Below, piece after piece: positions 25,303-46,590 of a stretch of 64,000 nt of DNA (positions are counted from its first letter, which is position 1; each line of letters begins with the position of its first letter). The translations under genes were made by a program, and so were the position numbers. This DNA is from Lagopus muta (taxonomy: Eukaryota; Chordata; Aves; Galliformes; Phasianidae), in the NCBI RefSeq assembly GCF_023343835.1, contig NC_064440.1, forward strand, positions 36,153,537-36,217,536, written 5' to 3'. The notes beneath the pieces were generated by a model, which did not search any database, was not told the origin of the DNA, and saw nothing but the letters and a program-made list of their open reading frames with translations.

Positions 25303-25832
25303 ATAGGTTGCTTTGAAATTAATGCTTACTATTTATTTCCTTGAAAACTACAACAGATACAAAGGACAGAATAACACCATTTGATAGACCAAGTTCTCAG
25401 CAACAGAATGCTGTTTTTCTGCACAGTCACTACCATTATCTATGCATACTCACCAGTGGTAAGCAAGAGTCTGCACTGCACTTGTGCAAGTCTGCACTAG
25501 GGGAGGTGACTCTGTTGCTGTCACCACTGATGAAGCACACCATCCACTGCCTCACTGTGGTCACATCCCCTGCTTGGTTGCCAAAAGCATTCAGCAAGTG
25601 TCAATGAATGTCTATGGCTGCAATTTTTCTGCCTGAAGGAAATTGATGACACACCTTTATTTCATCAGCATTTCCATGTCAGGCACCATTTTGTCAGATT
25701 GCCCCTCTGCTGCCATTTGTCACACAGCAACAACATGGAATGGACTATTGGTGGGAAGGTTCAACCATCTGCCTCTGATATCACAGGCCAACATAGGAAA
25801 ATAGGACACATTACTTTCAGAGCAGCCTTCAT
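25303..25832 (-). mobile_element. Galluhop-type mariner, both ends, internally deleted (about 530 bp)
   Basis: The left end reads AGGTTGCTTTGAAATTAATG. The right end reads CATTACTTTCAGAGCAGCCT, its inverted partner. Both ends are flanked by TA-rich DNA. Just inside the right end the antisense of the usual GTTGGTGGTATGGCAG region appears in degraded form, giving minus orientation. A full element is about 1.2-1.3 kb, so more than half of the inside is missing and the transposase frame is absent. It is a non-autonomous, MITE-like relic. Confidence 0.8.
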
Positions 25833-26869
25833 ATATAGGTGAATACATTTGTATGCATATGTATATATAGCTATAGAAATTAAATAGGTAGAAATCAAAA
25901 CAGGTGTTAAATGGATAAAACATTATTCACCTCCCTTTCCTCTTCCCTTTCCCCTTCCTTTCCCCTTCCCTTTCCGTTGACTTCAGAACTGAGGGAGCGT
26001 CCCCCGAAGCCTCATTTGGTGCAGTTGTGGTGGAAGTGGTTCAGGGGCACCGCAGGGATGCACCTGGGCACAGGGCTAGAAGGAAACCGCTGTCTTCCTG
26101 CCTGCATATGATGTGACGTGGGCTGTGGTTTATAAACCTGCCGTGTCTGTCAGGCTCTGGCTCCCAACACATCATGGGTAATAATGGCCCCTGGGTGACA
26201 CACCAAGAGCCAAGATGCACCTGAGTCTCTGGGCTGCAGTTTTGCTGCCAGGACAGGACCTGTCCCAGCCATCACTCCTGCCAGGAACCTTCAGCATGGC
26301 TCTCCAGGGAAGGACAGGCAAGCCAGCACTCCCAGAACTGGTCTCTGGCCCTGACCAAGAGCCTTTTCCCTCTGCTGCTCCCATCAGTAGCAAAGCAGGG
26401 GCTGATCCCTTCCCATCTCGATGCAGTCCTGGTGCAGTCCTATCTTCATGGTTCCTGCAGCACAGGGGTATTAGGACTGTCACATCTTGTGCTGTTGAAC
26501 TTTCCTACTCAGGAGATGCTCAGTGTTCCTGCAGGGTGCAACAGTGACAGACCCATCTTCTCCACAGCAGAGCAGTCCCATGTTGATGCCCACCAGCACA
26601 ATGTGACACCCACAGCGGCCCCAATCCCTCATATATGGTCATAAACAGCACTGGCGGAGTTCATTGGAGAACTGGGTTGCGTCAGAAGGGAGATTACTGC
26701 CGATAATGTCTAAAAAGGTGTCTGCTGCTTCAATTGGCTGCTGCTGCAATCTGGGCAAGTATTTGTAGATTTTTTTGCTCTCCAGTTGTCATTGTCCCCA
26801 GGAGTCCCCAGGAACTGTAGCAGGGATTGGATCACAGCAAGTTCTGTGCCAGAGGACAAGAGACTTGGG

Positions 26870-29800
26870 ATGGGGACAGAGGGACTCCTGCCTCCTTGGG
26901 TGCTGTGGCTGCTCCTCTTTGTGCAGCCATGCAGTGGTAAGTTCTCATTCGCTTGTCCCAAAGTCCAGGGCAAGCAGGCACCAATGGGGTCACTGGGATC
27001 TCTCTGGGAAGTGTCTTCTCAGGGTCAGATAACAGGAGAATGGTCTCCAACCTCAGGGCCTGTGAGTGTGGCTGAGCAGGGTGGAACCCAAACCCATGGT
27101 GTGGGGCTCAACACTCTCCTGATGAATCTTCTGTTACTGTTTGAAGGAGTTGTGGAGGTGAGGCTGGTAAATGGCGGCGTGCACTGTGCTGGGAGAGTGG
27201 AGGTGAAATACAACAATGAGTGGGGGACCGTGTGTGACGATTCATGGGACATAAACGATGCTGCAGTGGTTTGCAAGCAGTTGGACTGCGGGTCTGCCAT
27301 AGAAGCTCCTCACTACGGACACTTTGGGCCAGGATCTGGCCCCATTTGGATGGATGACGTTGCCTGCAATGGCTCTGAGTCTGCACTGTCTGATTGCACA
27401 CATTCAGGATGGAAAGAACATAACTGTTTTCACAGTGAGGACGCCGGAGTTACATGCTCAGGTAAGGGACGAGCCTATCCTCGTGGCTTCTGTGGCCAGT
27501 TCAGGTGAGTCAATGAGCAGATGCCAGAGAACACCTGGCATACCACTTGTGGTGATGAGCTGGTGCTGCCAATTGCTGGTCCCTGGGAAGGCCCACTGGG
27601 AGTCCTCATTGTGAGCATCCTGCCTGGCCCCAAGGTGGCTCAACCGACCATTGGTTGGTGCCTGGGGCAAGGAGATGAATCCCCTGCATCCACGTCACAG
27701 TGCCTGTTGGTTCCCATATGTCTCCTTCTGATCACCCAGGACAATGAGAGCTATTAAAGTGGCCACATATGTCCCTGAGAAACGTATGAGGTGGCTGGGA
27801 ATTTTTGGATTGTGCTCCAGCAAGCACAAATCTCTTGGCCAAGGCAAAGGAGCTGCTTGGAGGTAAGCTCTCTGACCACTCTCCTACCATTCCTGGCCAT
27901 TGGATGGGGACACATGCAACCAGCAGTGCATTCTGGCCCTGGATGAGGACCCCTCCCCAGGCAGGCAGTGGAGCAGGGGCTGGTGCAGACGCTGACCATG
28001 GTTTGGAAACTTGTGGCATCCCATCCAATAGCAGTGCCACAACAGCCCAAGGCATCTGGGAACGGGGAACTTTTCTGGCATCTCCAAGGGGTTCCTTTGC
28101 CTTGCCAGAGCCTGGCAGAGCAGAGCAGACTGAAATATCTGCAGCTTCTGAGCCCATTACCCACATGCTGTTGTCACTGCAGTGCTGGGGGCTGGGATCA
28201 GGCAGAACAGGGGCTCCAGGATGGGAGTTTTCCTGAGCAGTGCCTGTGGTTGTGGGCTTTGGAGAGAAAGAAGTCCACAGTGCTGGGATGGTTTCTAAGG
28301 AGCAGTAGGGACTCCCTGATGTGTTTGTGCCCTCAGCACCCATCAAGAGGTGCTGGGATGGCTGCGGGGCTCTGCATGTAGCTGATTTGGAGATGAGGTG
28401 GGACATAAGAATGGGAGTGCCGGTGAGATCCCAAGTGTCTTTGCTTGCTCCAGGACCTATTCGGCTTGTTGGAGGAGACAATGACTGCTCAGGTCATGTG
28501 GAGATCCATGATGGAAAACAGTGGAAACCTGTCTGTGACTCACACTTTGGTCCCAAAGCTGCTGATGTTGTCTGCAGGGATTTGCTGTGTGGCAAAGCCC
28601 TGCTGTTACCCAGAGCAACTCCTTTGGATGAAGAAGTCAGTCCCATCTGTGACAGAGATCTGCAGTATGTGATGAATGCATCTGTCCTCACCTCCTGCCT
28701 CAAGGAATCCTCCATCAACCAGTCCTGCTCCCACCCAAATGGCACTCATATCACCTGCACAAGTGAGGACTCAGGGTGGGGTTGAACATGGGGTTGTGCT
28801 GGGAACATGGGAGCAAGGATGGGGCGGTGCTGGGTGTGAATGAATGTGGTGGTCTTGTCACACTGAAGTAGTGCAGAAGGAAAAGGGCACAATGTCCCTT
28901 TGGCTTCTCCAGATCCTGAGAAAGCTAGAGCACAAACCCTCCTCTTCTTTCCAAGAATACACAGGGTTCAGGCTGGCGAACAGCAGCACGGCGTGTGCAG
29001 GCAGGGTGGAGGTGCAGGTGATGGGGACCTGGGGCACCCTCTGTGCCTCCCGCTGGGACCTCTCGGACGCCCATGTTCTCTGTCATCACCTTGGCTGTGG
29101 GTTCGCAGAGGTCGTTCCTAAAGGAGGGCATTTTGGGGGAGGAACCGGCCCTGTCTGGAGTGACTCGTTCCACTGTGATGGGAGTGAAGCCCATCTGGCT
29201 CAGTGCCCAGTGACCGTCCTGGGGGCCGCGCCGTGCTCTCATGAAAACGATGCCGCTGTCATTTGCTCAGGTGCGTGCTGGAAAAAAGCTGTGGTAACTC
29301 CTTTTGTGCAATACGGCCATCCAAAGCCGGAAACCTCACAGCAGCACTAGGCTGAAGCTCTCCCTGCAGAAACCCTGCGGGGTGCCAGGCTCCCTGATGC
29401 ATTTCTGGAAAACCTCTGCTCTCCGCAGGCCTCGTTCGCCCCATGTCCCTGCGGCTGGTGGGCGGAGGGAGCCGGTGTGATGGGCGCGTGGAGATCTTCC
29501 AGCACAGCACATGGGGCAGAGTCCTGGATGACCAGTGGGACCTGGAGGAAGCCAGAGTGGTGTGCCGGCAGCTGCGCTGCGGGGAGGCGGAGGCAGCCTA
29601 CATCCCTCTGAGAGCCCAGCGAGGGACGGACGCCGTGGGGCTGCGCGGTGTGCGGTGTGCAGGGCACGAGGCCGGCCTGAGCCTCTGCAACACCTCCCTG
29701 CCAGAGGCCACGGGCGTCATGGAGGACGTGGGGGCCGTGTGCCGGGGTGAGCAGCGCTGCGCATCTCTCAGGCACATCAGCAGACAGGCAGGCGGCCTCT

Positions 29801-32800
29801 GATGGTTGGGGCTTCTCCTCACTGCAGGGAGCCGACGGGTCCGACTGGCAGATGGGGCCGGGCGCTGTGCAGGAAGAGTGGAGATCTACTACCAGGGCCA
29901 ATGGGGCACGGTCTGCGATGATGCTTGGGACACGGCTGACGCTGATGTTGTCTGCCGCCAGCTGAGCTGCGGGTGGGCTGTGGAGGCGGCTGGCTCCGCT
30001 CGGTTTGGGGAGGGCTCCGGGCAGATCTGGATAGATGACGTAAACTGCTCCGGGACTGAAGCTGCTCTCTGGGACTGTCGTGTCCAGGGATGGGGACAGC
30101 ATGACTGCGGGCACAAGGAGGACGCGGGAGTCATCTGCTCAGGTCGGTGCTGGGAGCGGTGCTTCTGGCCATGGGGCAAAGGGATGGGCAGAGGGGTGAG
30201 CCGAGCATGGATGATGCCACCAGGGGGCCTCTGCCCGAGCCTGTCTGCATGCAGATTTATTGTTTGCTCTGGGGGGTATCTGGGGAGAGTGGCCACTCTG
30301 ACAGTGAGTGGGGAGGGTGGGGATGCACATCTGCAACCTCTCCATCCTCAGGTGCGAAGGGGACTTGCTGGCCATGCTTCCGGGAGTGGAGGAAGCCCGA
30401 GAGTGCAGAGGAACCTCTGCTTCCCAGAGCTGGACCAGCCTGTTTGTCCTGGGTTTTTCTTCCTCACAGAGTTCATGGCCTTGAGGCTGGAGAACAACGA
30501 TGGCTGCTCCGGGCGCCTGCAGGTTTTCTATAACGGGACGTGGGGCAGTGTTTGTTCCAACTCGATGACTCCTCACACAGTGCCATTGGTGTGTAAGCAG
30601 CTGGGCTGTGGGGACAGTGGGACCCTGGAAATGAACTCGCGCTACGATAAGCTTTCTGGCACTGCATGGCTGGATCGTATCGAGTGTGGGAAGAGCAATA
30701 GCACCTTCTGGCAGTGTCCTTCTGCGCCCTGGGACCCACAGTCATGTGATGATCTGCGAGACGAGACCAACATCACCTGCAGTGGTAACTATGAGCCACA
30801 AGGGCACCAGTGGCACCTCAGCTCCTGCTACCTGCTTGGCACAGTCTGGCACAGAGAAAGAGCCTGGAGAGGCTTTTTCTGCCCACATTAAACTCTGCTG
30901 CTGCTGGTGGCAAATTGGCCGCTTCAGCTGTCAGAGCTACACGTGCTCACCAGCAGTGCCCAGGGGAAGCAGAGGCAACTCCAGGGGAGGTCTCAGAAGA
31001 GACCAGACAGGATATGAGGAGCCTCCCCTCCTGCTGCTCTGTGATCCAGGCACTCTGTGAGGATGAGTATTCTGGGTCCCTTTGCAGTGCCAAGTGTGTC
31101 CTTTCAGTGACTGGGGTTTGGCTGCTGCCATGACCACAGTGAGGTGCAAGACAAGGCCAGCTCTGCTCTCTTCTGCACGACTCCCAGCCCCTTCACTACA
31201 ACACTTCTTTCTGCAGGGAGACAGCCAGGAAGGCCTCTGGTGGCAGCATGCCCCAACTCCACCAGTTGCACAGGTAAGAACAACTTCTTCACATGGCTTC
31301 TAGCCTGGCAAGACTGTCCCGACTGTGCTGGTGCCACGTGGGAAGTTTCTGCATCTGCAGACAGGGAGAAGATCCGTGCTGTGGGAGGCAAGGACAGATG
31401 CTCAGGCAGAGTGGAGGTCTGGCACCACGGCTCCTGGGGCACAGTGTGCGATGACTCGTGGGACATGCAGGACGCTGAGGTGGTGTGCCGGCAGCTGGGC
31501 TGTGGCCCTGCAGTGTCTGCCCTGGCTGAGGCTCCATTTGGGGAGGGTACAGGACTCATCTGGCTGGAGCAAGTGGAGTGCAAAGGGACGGAGCTGTCGC
31601 TGCAGGACTGCTGGGCCCGGCCTGGAGACAGCGGTGTCTGCCGGCATAAGGAAGATGTTGGAGTGCATTGCTTAGGTGAGTGATGGAGCTGGGCCTTCTT
31701 CCTCAGGTCCTGCCCACAGTCCTGAGTGGAGCAGAGCAGGGCCCTGGACACTGTCCCAGACACCCTGCCCAGCCCTGCAGGAGGGCAATTCGGGTGGCAC
31801 ATGTTGAAGATGTGTGCCAGGGGATTCCCTATTACTGTACACACGCCGCCTCAGCCCTGTTCTTCTCCTCTGCAGCTTCACCCAGGATGACAGCGTTCCC
31901 CCCACAAGCAGGTAAGATGTCCACCCTTGGGGCTGGGTCTTCATTGGGCCAAACTGTGACCCACAGCCAAGGGGAGGAATCTCTTTATCAGGGTGTGAAA
32001 TGCCCAGGAAGAGGCACAAGGATGTTAGGGATGGGGAGGGGCTGTAATGTACCAGGAGGATGGGAGTTGCTGCATCACCCAGCCCCTGGTCCCCAACCCC
32101 CACTGCCTTGCATGACTGGGATAAGGGCTGGGATGTCCTGCCCCTTTTCTCTCCGAACCCTGGTGAATCCACTGCTGTGTTCCTTCCCCTGCAGACTATC
32201 CAATTGGCGGAGGGAGAGTCTCCATGCCTGTTATCATTTGCATTATCCTCGGGGCTCTTCTCTGCCTGCTCCTGGCTCTCCTGGCTGGGCAGGTGCAAAG
32301 TGCCAAGGCTCAGTGCAGAGGTAGGTCCTGTCCCAGTAATTCTGGGGGAGATGCCTCCTGATAGGGCTGGCGGTGATGCTGGAAGAAGCATGGGTAAAGT
32401 GGGGGGATAGGACCATCTGCTGCTTCCTGTTTCACACCACTCCACAGACAGCCTGGACATTGGGCCCCAGCAGCAAGGCGGGGAGAGTGCCCAGAAGCAG
32501 AGGGAGTTAATGTTGGGGCAAGGGAAGAAATGACAAAGCAACACTGGTAGGGATGGGTGTAGAGAGGAGACAGCCAAAGATTTTCCACTGTGGCAGCAGT
32601 GGAGGGGGCTTTGGGGCAGAGGAAGTGCCAGGAGGAGTGAGGGGTGCAGTCCATTACTCTGTTGGCAGAGTGCACTCTGCCACTCTGTGTTGTGTTGGGC
32701 ACAGCCACGCTATGGACCTGAGGGACAGAGAGAGGGCAGCTCTAAGGATCAGCAGTGGGATCTAACACAGGGGCCAAAGAAGCATGAAGGTTGTCTTTGA

Positions 32801-33902
32801 CAAGTCCACATGAGGCTGATGCTGTCTCACACCAGGTCGTTGCTCTCAAAGGGGATGTGACAGTGGTGGCCAAACAGCCAGCCCTGGGCTGATCCCAGGA
32901 GCAGGGCATGGGGGAGAAAAGCAGAGTCCCATCCCTCTCTGCCCATCCCCAGGACAGACCTTCCTTTGTCCTCAGGCTCCAGGAGAGCTGAGGAGCCCTT
33001 CCCTGAGGCTGTGTATGAAGAGATCAGATACAACCCTGCATGGAACAAGCAGACAGTGTTCGATCACTCAGGTGAGCACAGGCTCTTTGAGGGCACATCT
33101 GCATGGACCTTTCCCTTGTCCTTGGCCCAGGGCTGGCTCCAATTGTCCCTGCCAACAACAGTCTTTCAGCCCCCCCACCTGCACATTCCCCATCTTGCAC
33201 TTCATGAAATGTTACTTCTCACTGTCACCAGATCCCTTCTCCTTCTAGATATTGCTATCCTGCCCAGAGGTGATCAAGAAGATGGCTATGATGATGCCAA
33301 GGACGTTTCTGAACCTGAGAATAATCCTGTCTCTGGGCAGGGGCACTGTGAGGTGCCCAGGACACGAGAGGAGGGAGAAGAGCCCAGGAATGCAGTCAGA
33401 GGTAAGAGGGAAATGAAATGCAGCACTGCTAGTTACCATGTACCATTCTGTGTCTTCGGTGAATTGCTGCAGTACCAAGAGCCTAGTCTCTCCTGATGGG
33501 GAACCTTACCCAGGGAGATTTTCTTGGAGGAAATGGGTCTTGGACAAAGGGCTCATGGCCAGTGAGAAAAAGGAAGGATTGTGATGGATAACCGCAAAGG
33601 GGTATCCTATGGAACAAACCACAGTGCTTGTCTTACTGCTTGTAGGGGTGAGTCTGCACTCCCAGAGAAGTACTGGAGGCTCTAGAGTAGATGGAGATAC
33701 CTTGTCCTTGTTCCTGAGGAGCACAGACTATGATGATGTTGAAGAGGTGTCTCTGGCACATCCCCATGGGGATATGAGCACTGTGACACTGGAGTGGGAC
33801 ACAAAAGGATCCCTGAGCCCCAGGCAAGGAGACCCCATCTCTGCCATGAACTTTAGTGCGGCTGCAAGGGAAGAGAAGTTGGTGCTGCTTGGAGAGCTGT
33901 GA
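26870..33902 (+). CDS. CD163/WC1-family scavenger receptor, 7 SRCR domains, complete (14 exons, 997 aa)
   Basis: A type I membrane receptor of the group B SRCR family. Exons: 26870-26936 (signal peptide, [14 protein letters not shown]), 27147-27461, 28454-28762, 28956-29270, 29429-29746, 29828-30142, 30470-30784, 31217-31273 (linker), 31361-31675, 31877-31912 (stalk), 32195-32320 (TM), 32976-33071, 33249-33401 and 33646-33902. Every junction is phase 1. SRCR domains occupy about residues 23-127, 128-230, 231-335, 336-441, 442-546, 547-651 and 671-775. The helix [20 protein letters not shown] lies near 798-817. Domain 6 ([17 protein letters not shown]), the linker before domain 7 and [19 protein letters not shown] resemble CD163 domains 8-9 and WC1. 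The tail carries YEEI (Y843), GYDDA (Y875), DYDDV (Y941) and a terminal EKLVLL, like WC1. Known relatives act on macrophages (CD163) or gamma-delta T cells (WC1). The ligand is unknown. An exact orthologue cannot be named. Confidence 0.9.
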
Positions 33903-33963
33903 GGTCCCTTTTGCCATGGGCACCAGTAGTGGGGCATTTCCTCTTGTGCTCTTATTTGTTCTT

Positions 33964-33989
33964 ATTAAAACCTCTCTGTTCTTATTAAA
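33964..33989 (+). terminator. Poly(A) signals of the SRCR receptor
   Basis: Two ATTAAA hexamers (33964-33969 and 33984-33989), in a repeated TTCTTATTAAAACC unit, lie 60-90 bases after the stop codon. This gives a short 3' untranslated region. Confidence 0.6.
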
Positions 33990-34410
33990 ACCACTCGTGC
34001 ACCTCTCTGTCTCTGGAGACTGGAGCTCCCCTACTTTTGGCCACATCCTTGAGTCTGCCCCTCAGCCCAGTCCCAGACCCACTCCTCCCTGTGTAGATGC
34101 AGGACTGGAGCCTGACCCGAAATGAGTTTCCTGAGGTACAGAGACTGTGCTCGTGGTGCTCAAGTACTCATCACAAGGAATCCCACTCCAGAAAATTTGC
34201 TCTCCTGTGGGCTTTCTGCAGCCAGACACTGTCTCTCATTTGGTGCTGGGCAGCAGTGCAGAGGGCCGGGATCTCAACACGATGCCCCTCAGATAGGCTC
34301 TGGTTTGCTGCAGGAGCAACCACAGGCTACTGATCTTCTCCCGACAGCCACTCTTTCCTATCTGAGGCTGGAGAGCAAGGATAAAAGACAGCCTGGAAAC
34401 GCACATCACT

Positions 34411-34420
34411 ACTCTTTCCT

Positions 34421-34448
<28 letters not shown>
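34411..34448. repeat. (AAAT)n microsatellite
   Basis: A run of AAAT units with few interruptions, about 34 bases, in the intergenic DNA between the SRCR gene and LSS. It abuts sequence leading into the CR1 at 34680 and may be a LINE tail remnant. Confidence 0.85.
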
Positions 34449-34453
<5 letters not shown>

Positions 34454-34679
34454 GTTGAGATAAGGAGGAGTTTAATGAAACATAAAAACAAACAACAATG
34501 AAATAAGCAAAGTCCATGTGGAAGCAAAAGAAGGCTCTCTCATGCTTCTTTGTGCCCCTTGCAAAGTCCAGTTCCAGTTGAGCCTGGGCTTTCCTGAACC
34601 CATCCCAACACAGCCTAGCAGCATCCCTATACTCCTCCCAGATTCCTCGTCCCTGCTTTCACCACACATGCATTTTCTT

Positions 34680-35240
34680 CTTGTTCCCCCGTTTGACCAG
34701 CAGGTCCCAGTTCAGCTGTGCTGGTATCTTGCTTTCCTTTCCTGGCTTTCTATACTTGGGTATGGAGAGCTCTTGTGCCCTAAGGAAAGCTTCCTTAAAG
34801 ACCTGCCAGCTCTGCTCCGCTCCCTTGTCCTTAAGGTCAGATTCTCAGGAGGTTTTGTTGACCAATTCTCTGAAGAGCTGGATTTTGGTTTTCCTAAAAC
34901 TAAGCTTTCTGTTTTTACTCTTTGTCCCACATCCCTCAGAAGTGTGAACTCCTCCATCTCATGGTCACTACAGCCCAGGCAGCCTCCAATCCTGATGCCA
35001 CCATTCAGTTCGCTCACGTTGGTGTGCAACAGGTCCAGCATTGTATCCCCCTGTTGGGGCTGTCTATTACCTGGCTCAGGAAGTTATCCTTGATGCATTC
35101 CAGGAGCCTCCTGGACCGCCTGCAGCTTCTCCAGCAGATGTCCGGGTGCTTGGAGGCCCCAACACAGGGACCCCATCTGCAGCCATCAGGCCAGGTGTGA
35201 AGAGAACTGCCCCATGGTCAAGAAAAATTCTTGCCATTGC
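34680..35240 (-). repeat. CR1 LINE, ORF2 endonuclease to RT linker
   Basis: On the minus strand it reads the end of the CR1 endonuclease domain: a HPDICWRS-like segment, LLECIKDNFLSQVIDSPNRG, then MLDLLHTNVSELNGG, GCLGCSDHEMEEF and the Lys/Arg-rich linker. This is an internal ORF2 piece without a 3' end. Related but unassignable repeat-like sequence seems to continue to about 35690. From 35690 to 36390 I see nothing. Confidence 0.8.
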
Positions 35241-36393
35241 TCCAGTCTCTCAGCCATGTATTTCTCAGATGGATTTTTCTGGCCAGATATCACTCCCTGT
35301 CACTGAAGGGACAAAGGAAAACACCATCTGTATGCCTGCTCTATCTACTGACCGCCTCAGTCCTCTGAAGTTATTGTTTGCCCTAAAGCTTCTCTCAGCA
35401 ATTTCATCACTGCCAGCCTGAACTATCAGTAAAGAATAATGATCAGAGGGCCAAACCATGTCAGGAGGTTTTCTGGTAATGTCCCCAACTCAGGGCAGAC
35501 AGTGCATAACAGGAAGGATTCCCTATCCCTATTCTCCATCTTTCTGAACACAGTGACCCAAAGGGACATAGGCACCAGGTTCCTTTCCGATGCAGCTGGC
35601 ACATCTCCTCAGTGACTGCCACATCGTCCAGCATCGGCATCTTTATGAGAATCTTTTGGGAGACAGTATTCAAATCCTGTACTGCTTTTGGCTGGTAAGC
35701 AGCTAGTTCTACATAAAAGCCACTATCGAACTATCTGGTGGGTTGGTGACAAAAATATTGTGTGCACTGAGGTTTTAGCTATTGCTGACCACTGCTACCA
35801 CAATATCAAGGTCTTCTCTGTTTTTTCATTGCTATCCTAGCAGGGAGGCTGAGGGTGAGCAACTGTTTTGGAGGGGACACAGCCAGGACAGTTACTTAAA
35901 ACTGACTGAAGGGATATTCCCTACTATGTGGTGATGTGTTCAGCAATCAAATCTTGGAGTAAGAAGGAGGAAGGGGAGAAGTCAGGCGTTAAAGTGTTTG
36001 TCTTCAGAAATAACTGTTACATGTGACAAATCCCTTCTTTCCAAGAAGCAGCTATAAATCTGCCTGCTGGTGCAAAGTAGTGAAAATCCTTATGTTATTT
36101 TGCTTCTAAGGGCAGCTTTTCCTCTAAACCTATGATGGGATGCTGCCTCTATGCAGCCTCCATTTCTAGGAGGAGCCCAGCTCCAAGCACTACTTTTGTT
36201 GGCCTGGTCCTCATCTCAGGACGCTGAGAGCAAACCTACAAGAAACCCAGGGTCCCAGAGCTTCCAGGGAAATCTCCTGCATCTGTATGCAGCACAGGGA
36301 TTTTCTGTGCCAGCTGTGCCTGTGATGTATGCTGGGGGAAGGCAATGAGGAAACCAACATACAGCCAGGATCCACTTGTAACACCATTAGCCA

Positions 36394-36399
36394 TTTATT
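36394..36399 (-). terminator. LSS poly(A) signal
   Basis: AATAAA on the minus strand (TTTATT on plus), about 770 bases after the LSS stop codon. It is the best candidate for the transcript end. Confidence 0.55.
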
Positions 36400-37170
36400 A
36401 ACTCATCCATTGACATGACTTCCACCTCTGATACCCACACCCTTGCTCAGGGAAGCCTAGGAGACTATGCCCTAACACCAATCACCTCAGTGCTTTCTGC
36501 TTCAGTTTCCCCTTTTTCCAAGTGGGAACGATGCTGATGATTTGACCTATTCAGCTCTGGGAAGCCAGATGCCTCCAGGTGGGGGACGGAATGGAAAGAA
36601 AACTGAGTGAAGCACTCCTTCCCATATTCAGGACAACAGATGCCCCCCCTCTCAGCACAGCCTCCTGAGCAGAGAGCACTTCAAAGGTTTTTGTTGGCAC
36701 TCCCAGTGCAGGCTAGTTCAGGATGAACTGTGGACTGTGCAGTGCACTCCATCACAGTGCTGGGCACAGGGGAAGCCCCACCACATCCTACACTCCTGCT
36801 ACAGCCAGCCAGCCTTGGGGTGCAGGACAAGAAGAAGATTAAATCATCCTTGTTCTACTGAGAATGAGAGACAGTCTGTCTAGACGTATGATACAACACA
36901 GCTCGGCAGCTTTCTCTCTGAAGATCATCAGACTGATTCAAAAAGGCACTTCAGTGCATATCCCTTGAAGGTAGATACAGTTGGCAAGAGCCTTTAAAAG
37001 TGGATTCTTAGAAGAGAGTCAACAGAAAGCTGAGAGCTTCTGTGGCACCACAGCAGCACTCTCCTCCCTGGCAAAGGCAGTTGAGATCAGCACTGAGATC
37101 CTGTGCAGGAAGTCCCCCTGTGCCCCCATGCAGCATGACACCTAAGGCAAGTCAAAGCCATGGTGTGGGT

Positions 37171-46202
<9,032 letters not shown>

Positions 46203-46590
46203 CGCCACCGGTGCTGTCAAGAACGGGACCGGGATGGGGCCGAGACCGCGCTATCCTGAGCCGAGATGGCCTCACGGGAGGCCGCCAATGGGCCCGTGGC
46301 ACCGCCGCGAGCCCGCCCATAACCCGCCCCGAGCCCGCCCCTATCCCCGCCCCGGACCGCACCGCGGGTGGAGCGGAGTGCCGTCTCCAACGCGCAGGGG
46401 CGGGGCGCAGCCTCTCCAGGGCGAAGGTGGTGCAGGCGCGCGGTTCGGTGCGGCTGCGGAGAGGGATCCGAACGGTGTCCATCCACGGACCCGCCCTACT
46501 GCAGCTCCGCGGAGCCCCGCATGGGGGCGGTGACCGCAGAGTCGCGTCCTCGAGTCTCTCCCTGCCCCCGGCGCCGTAACCCGGACTTAA
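46203..46590 (-). promoter_or_regulatory. LSS promoter region
   Basis: A CpG island without TATA lies upstream of the LSS start. It has a CCAAT box at about 46285-46289 (GCCAATGG on plus), a nearby CTCACGGGAG at about 46271-46280 that weakly resembles a sterol regulatory element, and several CCCGCCC GC boxes at 46310-46350. Pairing of SREBP and NF-Y sites is typical of sterol pathway genes; calling the SRE here is inference. The promoter abuts the inverted repeat at 46591. Confidence 0.5.

Noticed and set aside
27732-28481. Minus-strand 249-codon open frame inside the SRCR gene
   Set aside because: Antisense of intron 2 and the start of exon 3. No family motif, and it overlaps the well-supported exon.
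31104-32577. Overlapping minus-strand open frames of 246 and 301 codons
   Set aside because: They are the antisense of SRCR exons, linker and TM exon. No independent splice or domain support.
34518-35093. Plus-strand 191-codon frame
   Set aside because: Antisense of a CR1 endonuclease-linker region.
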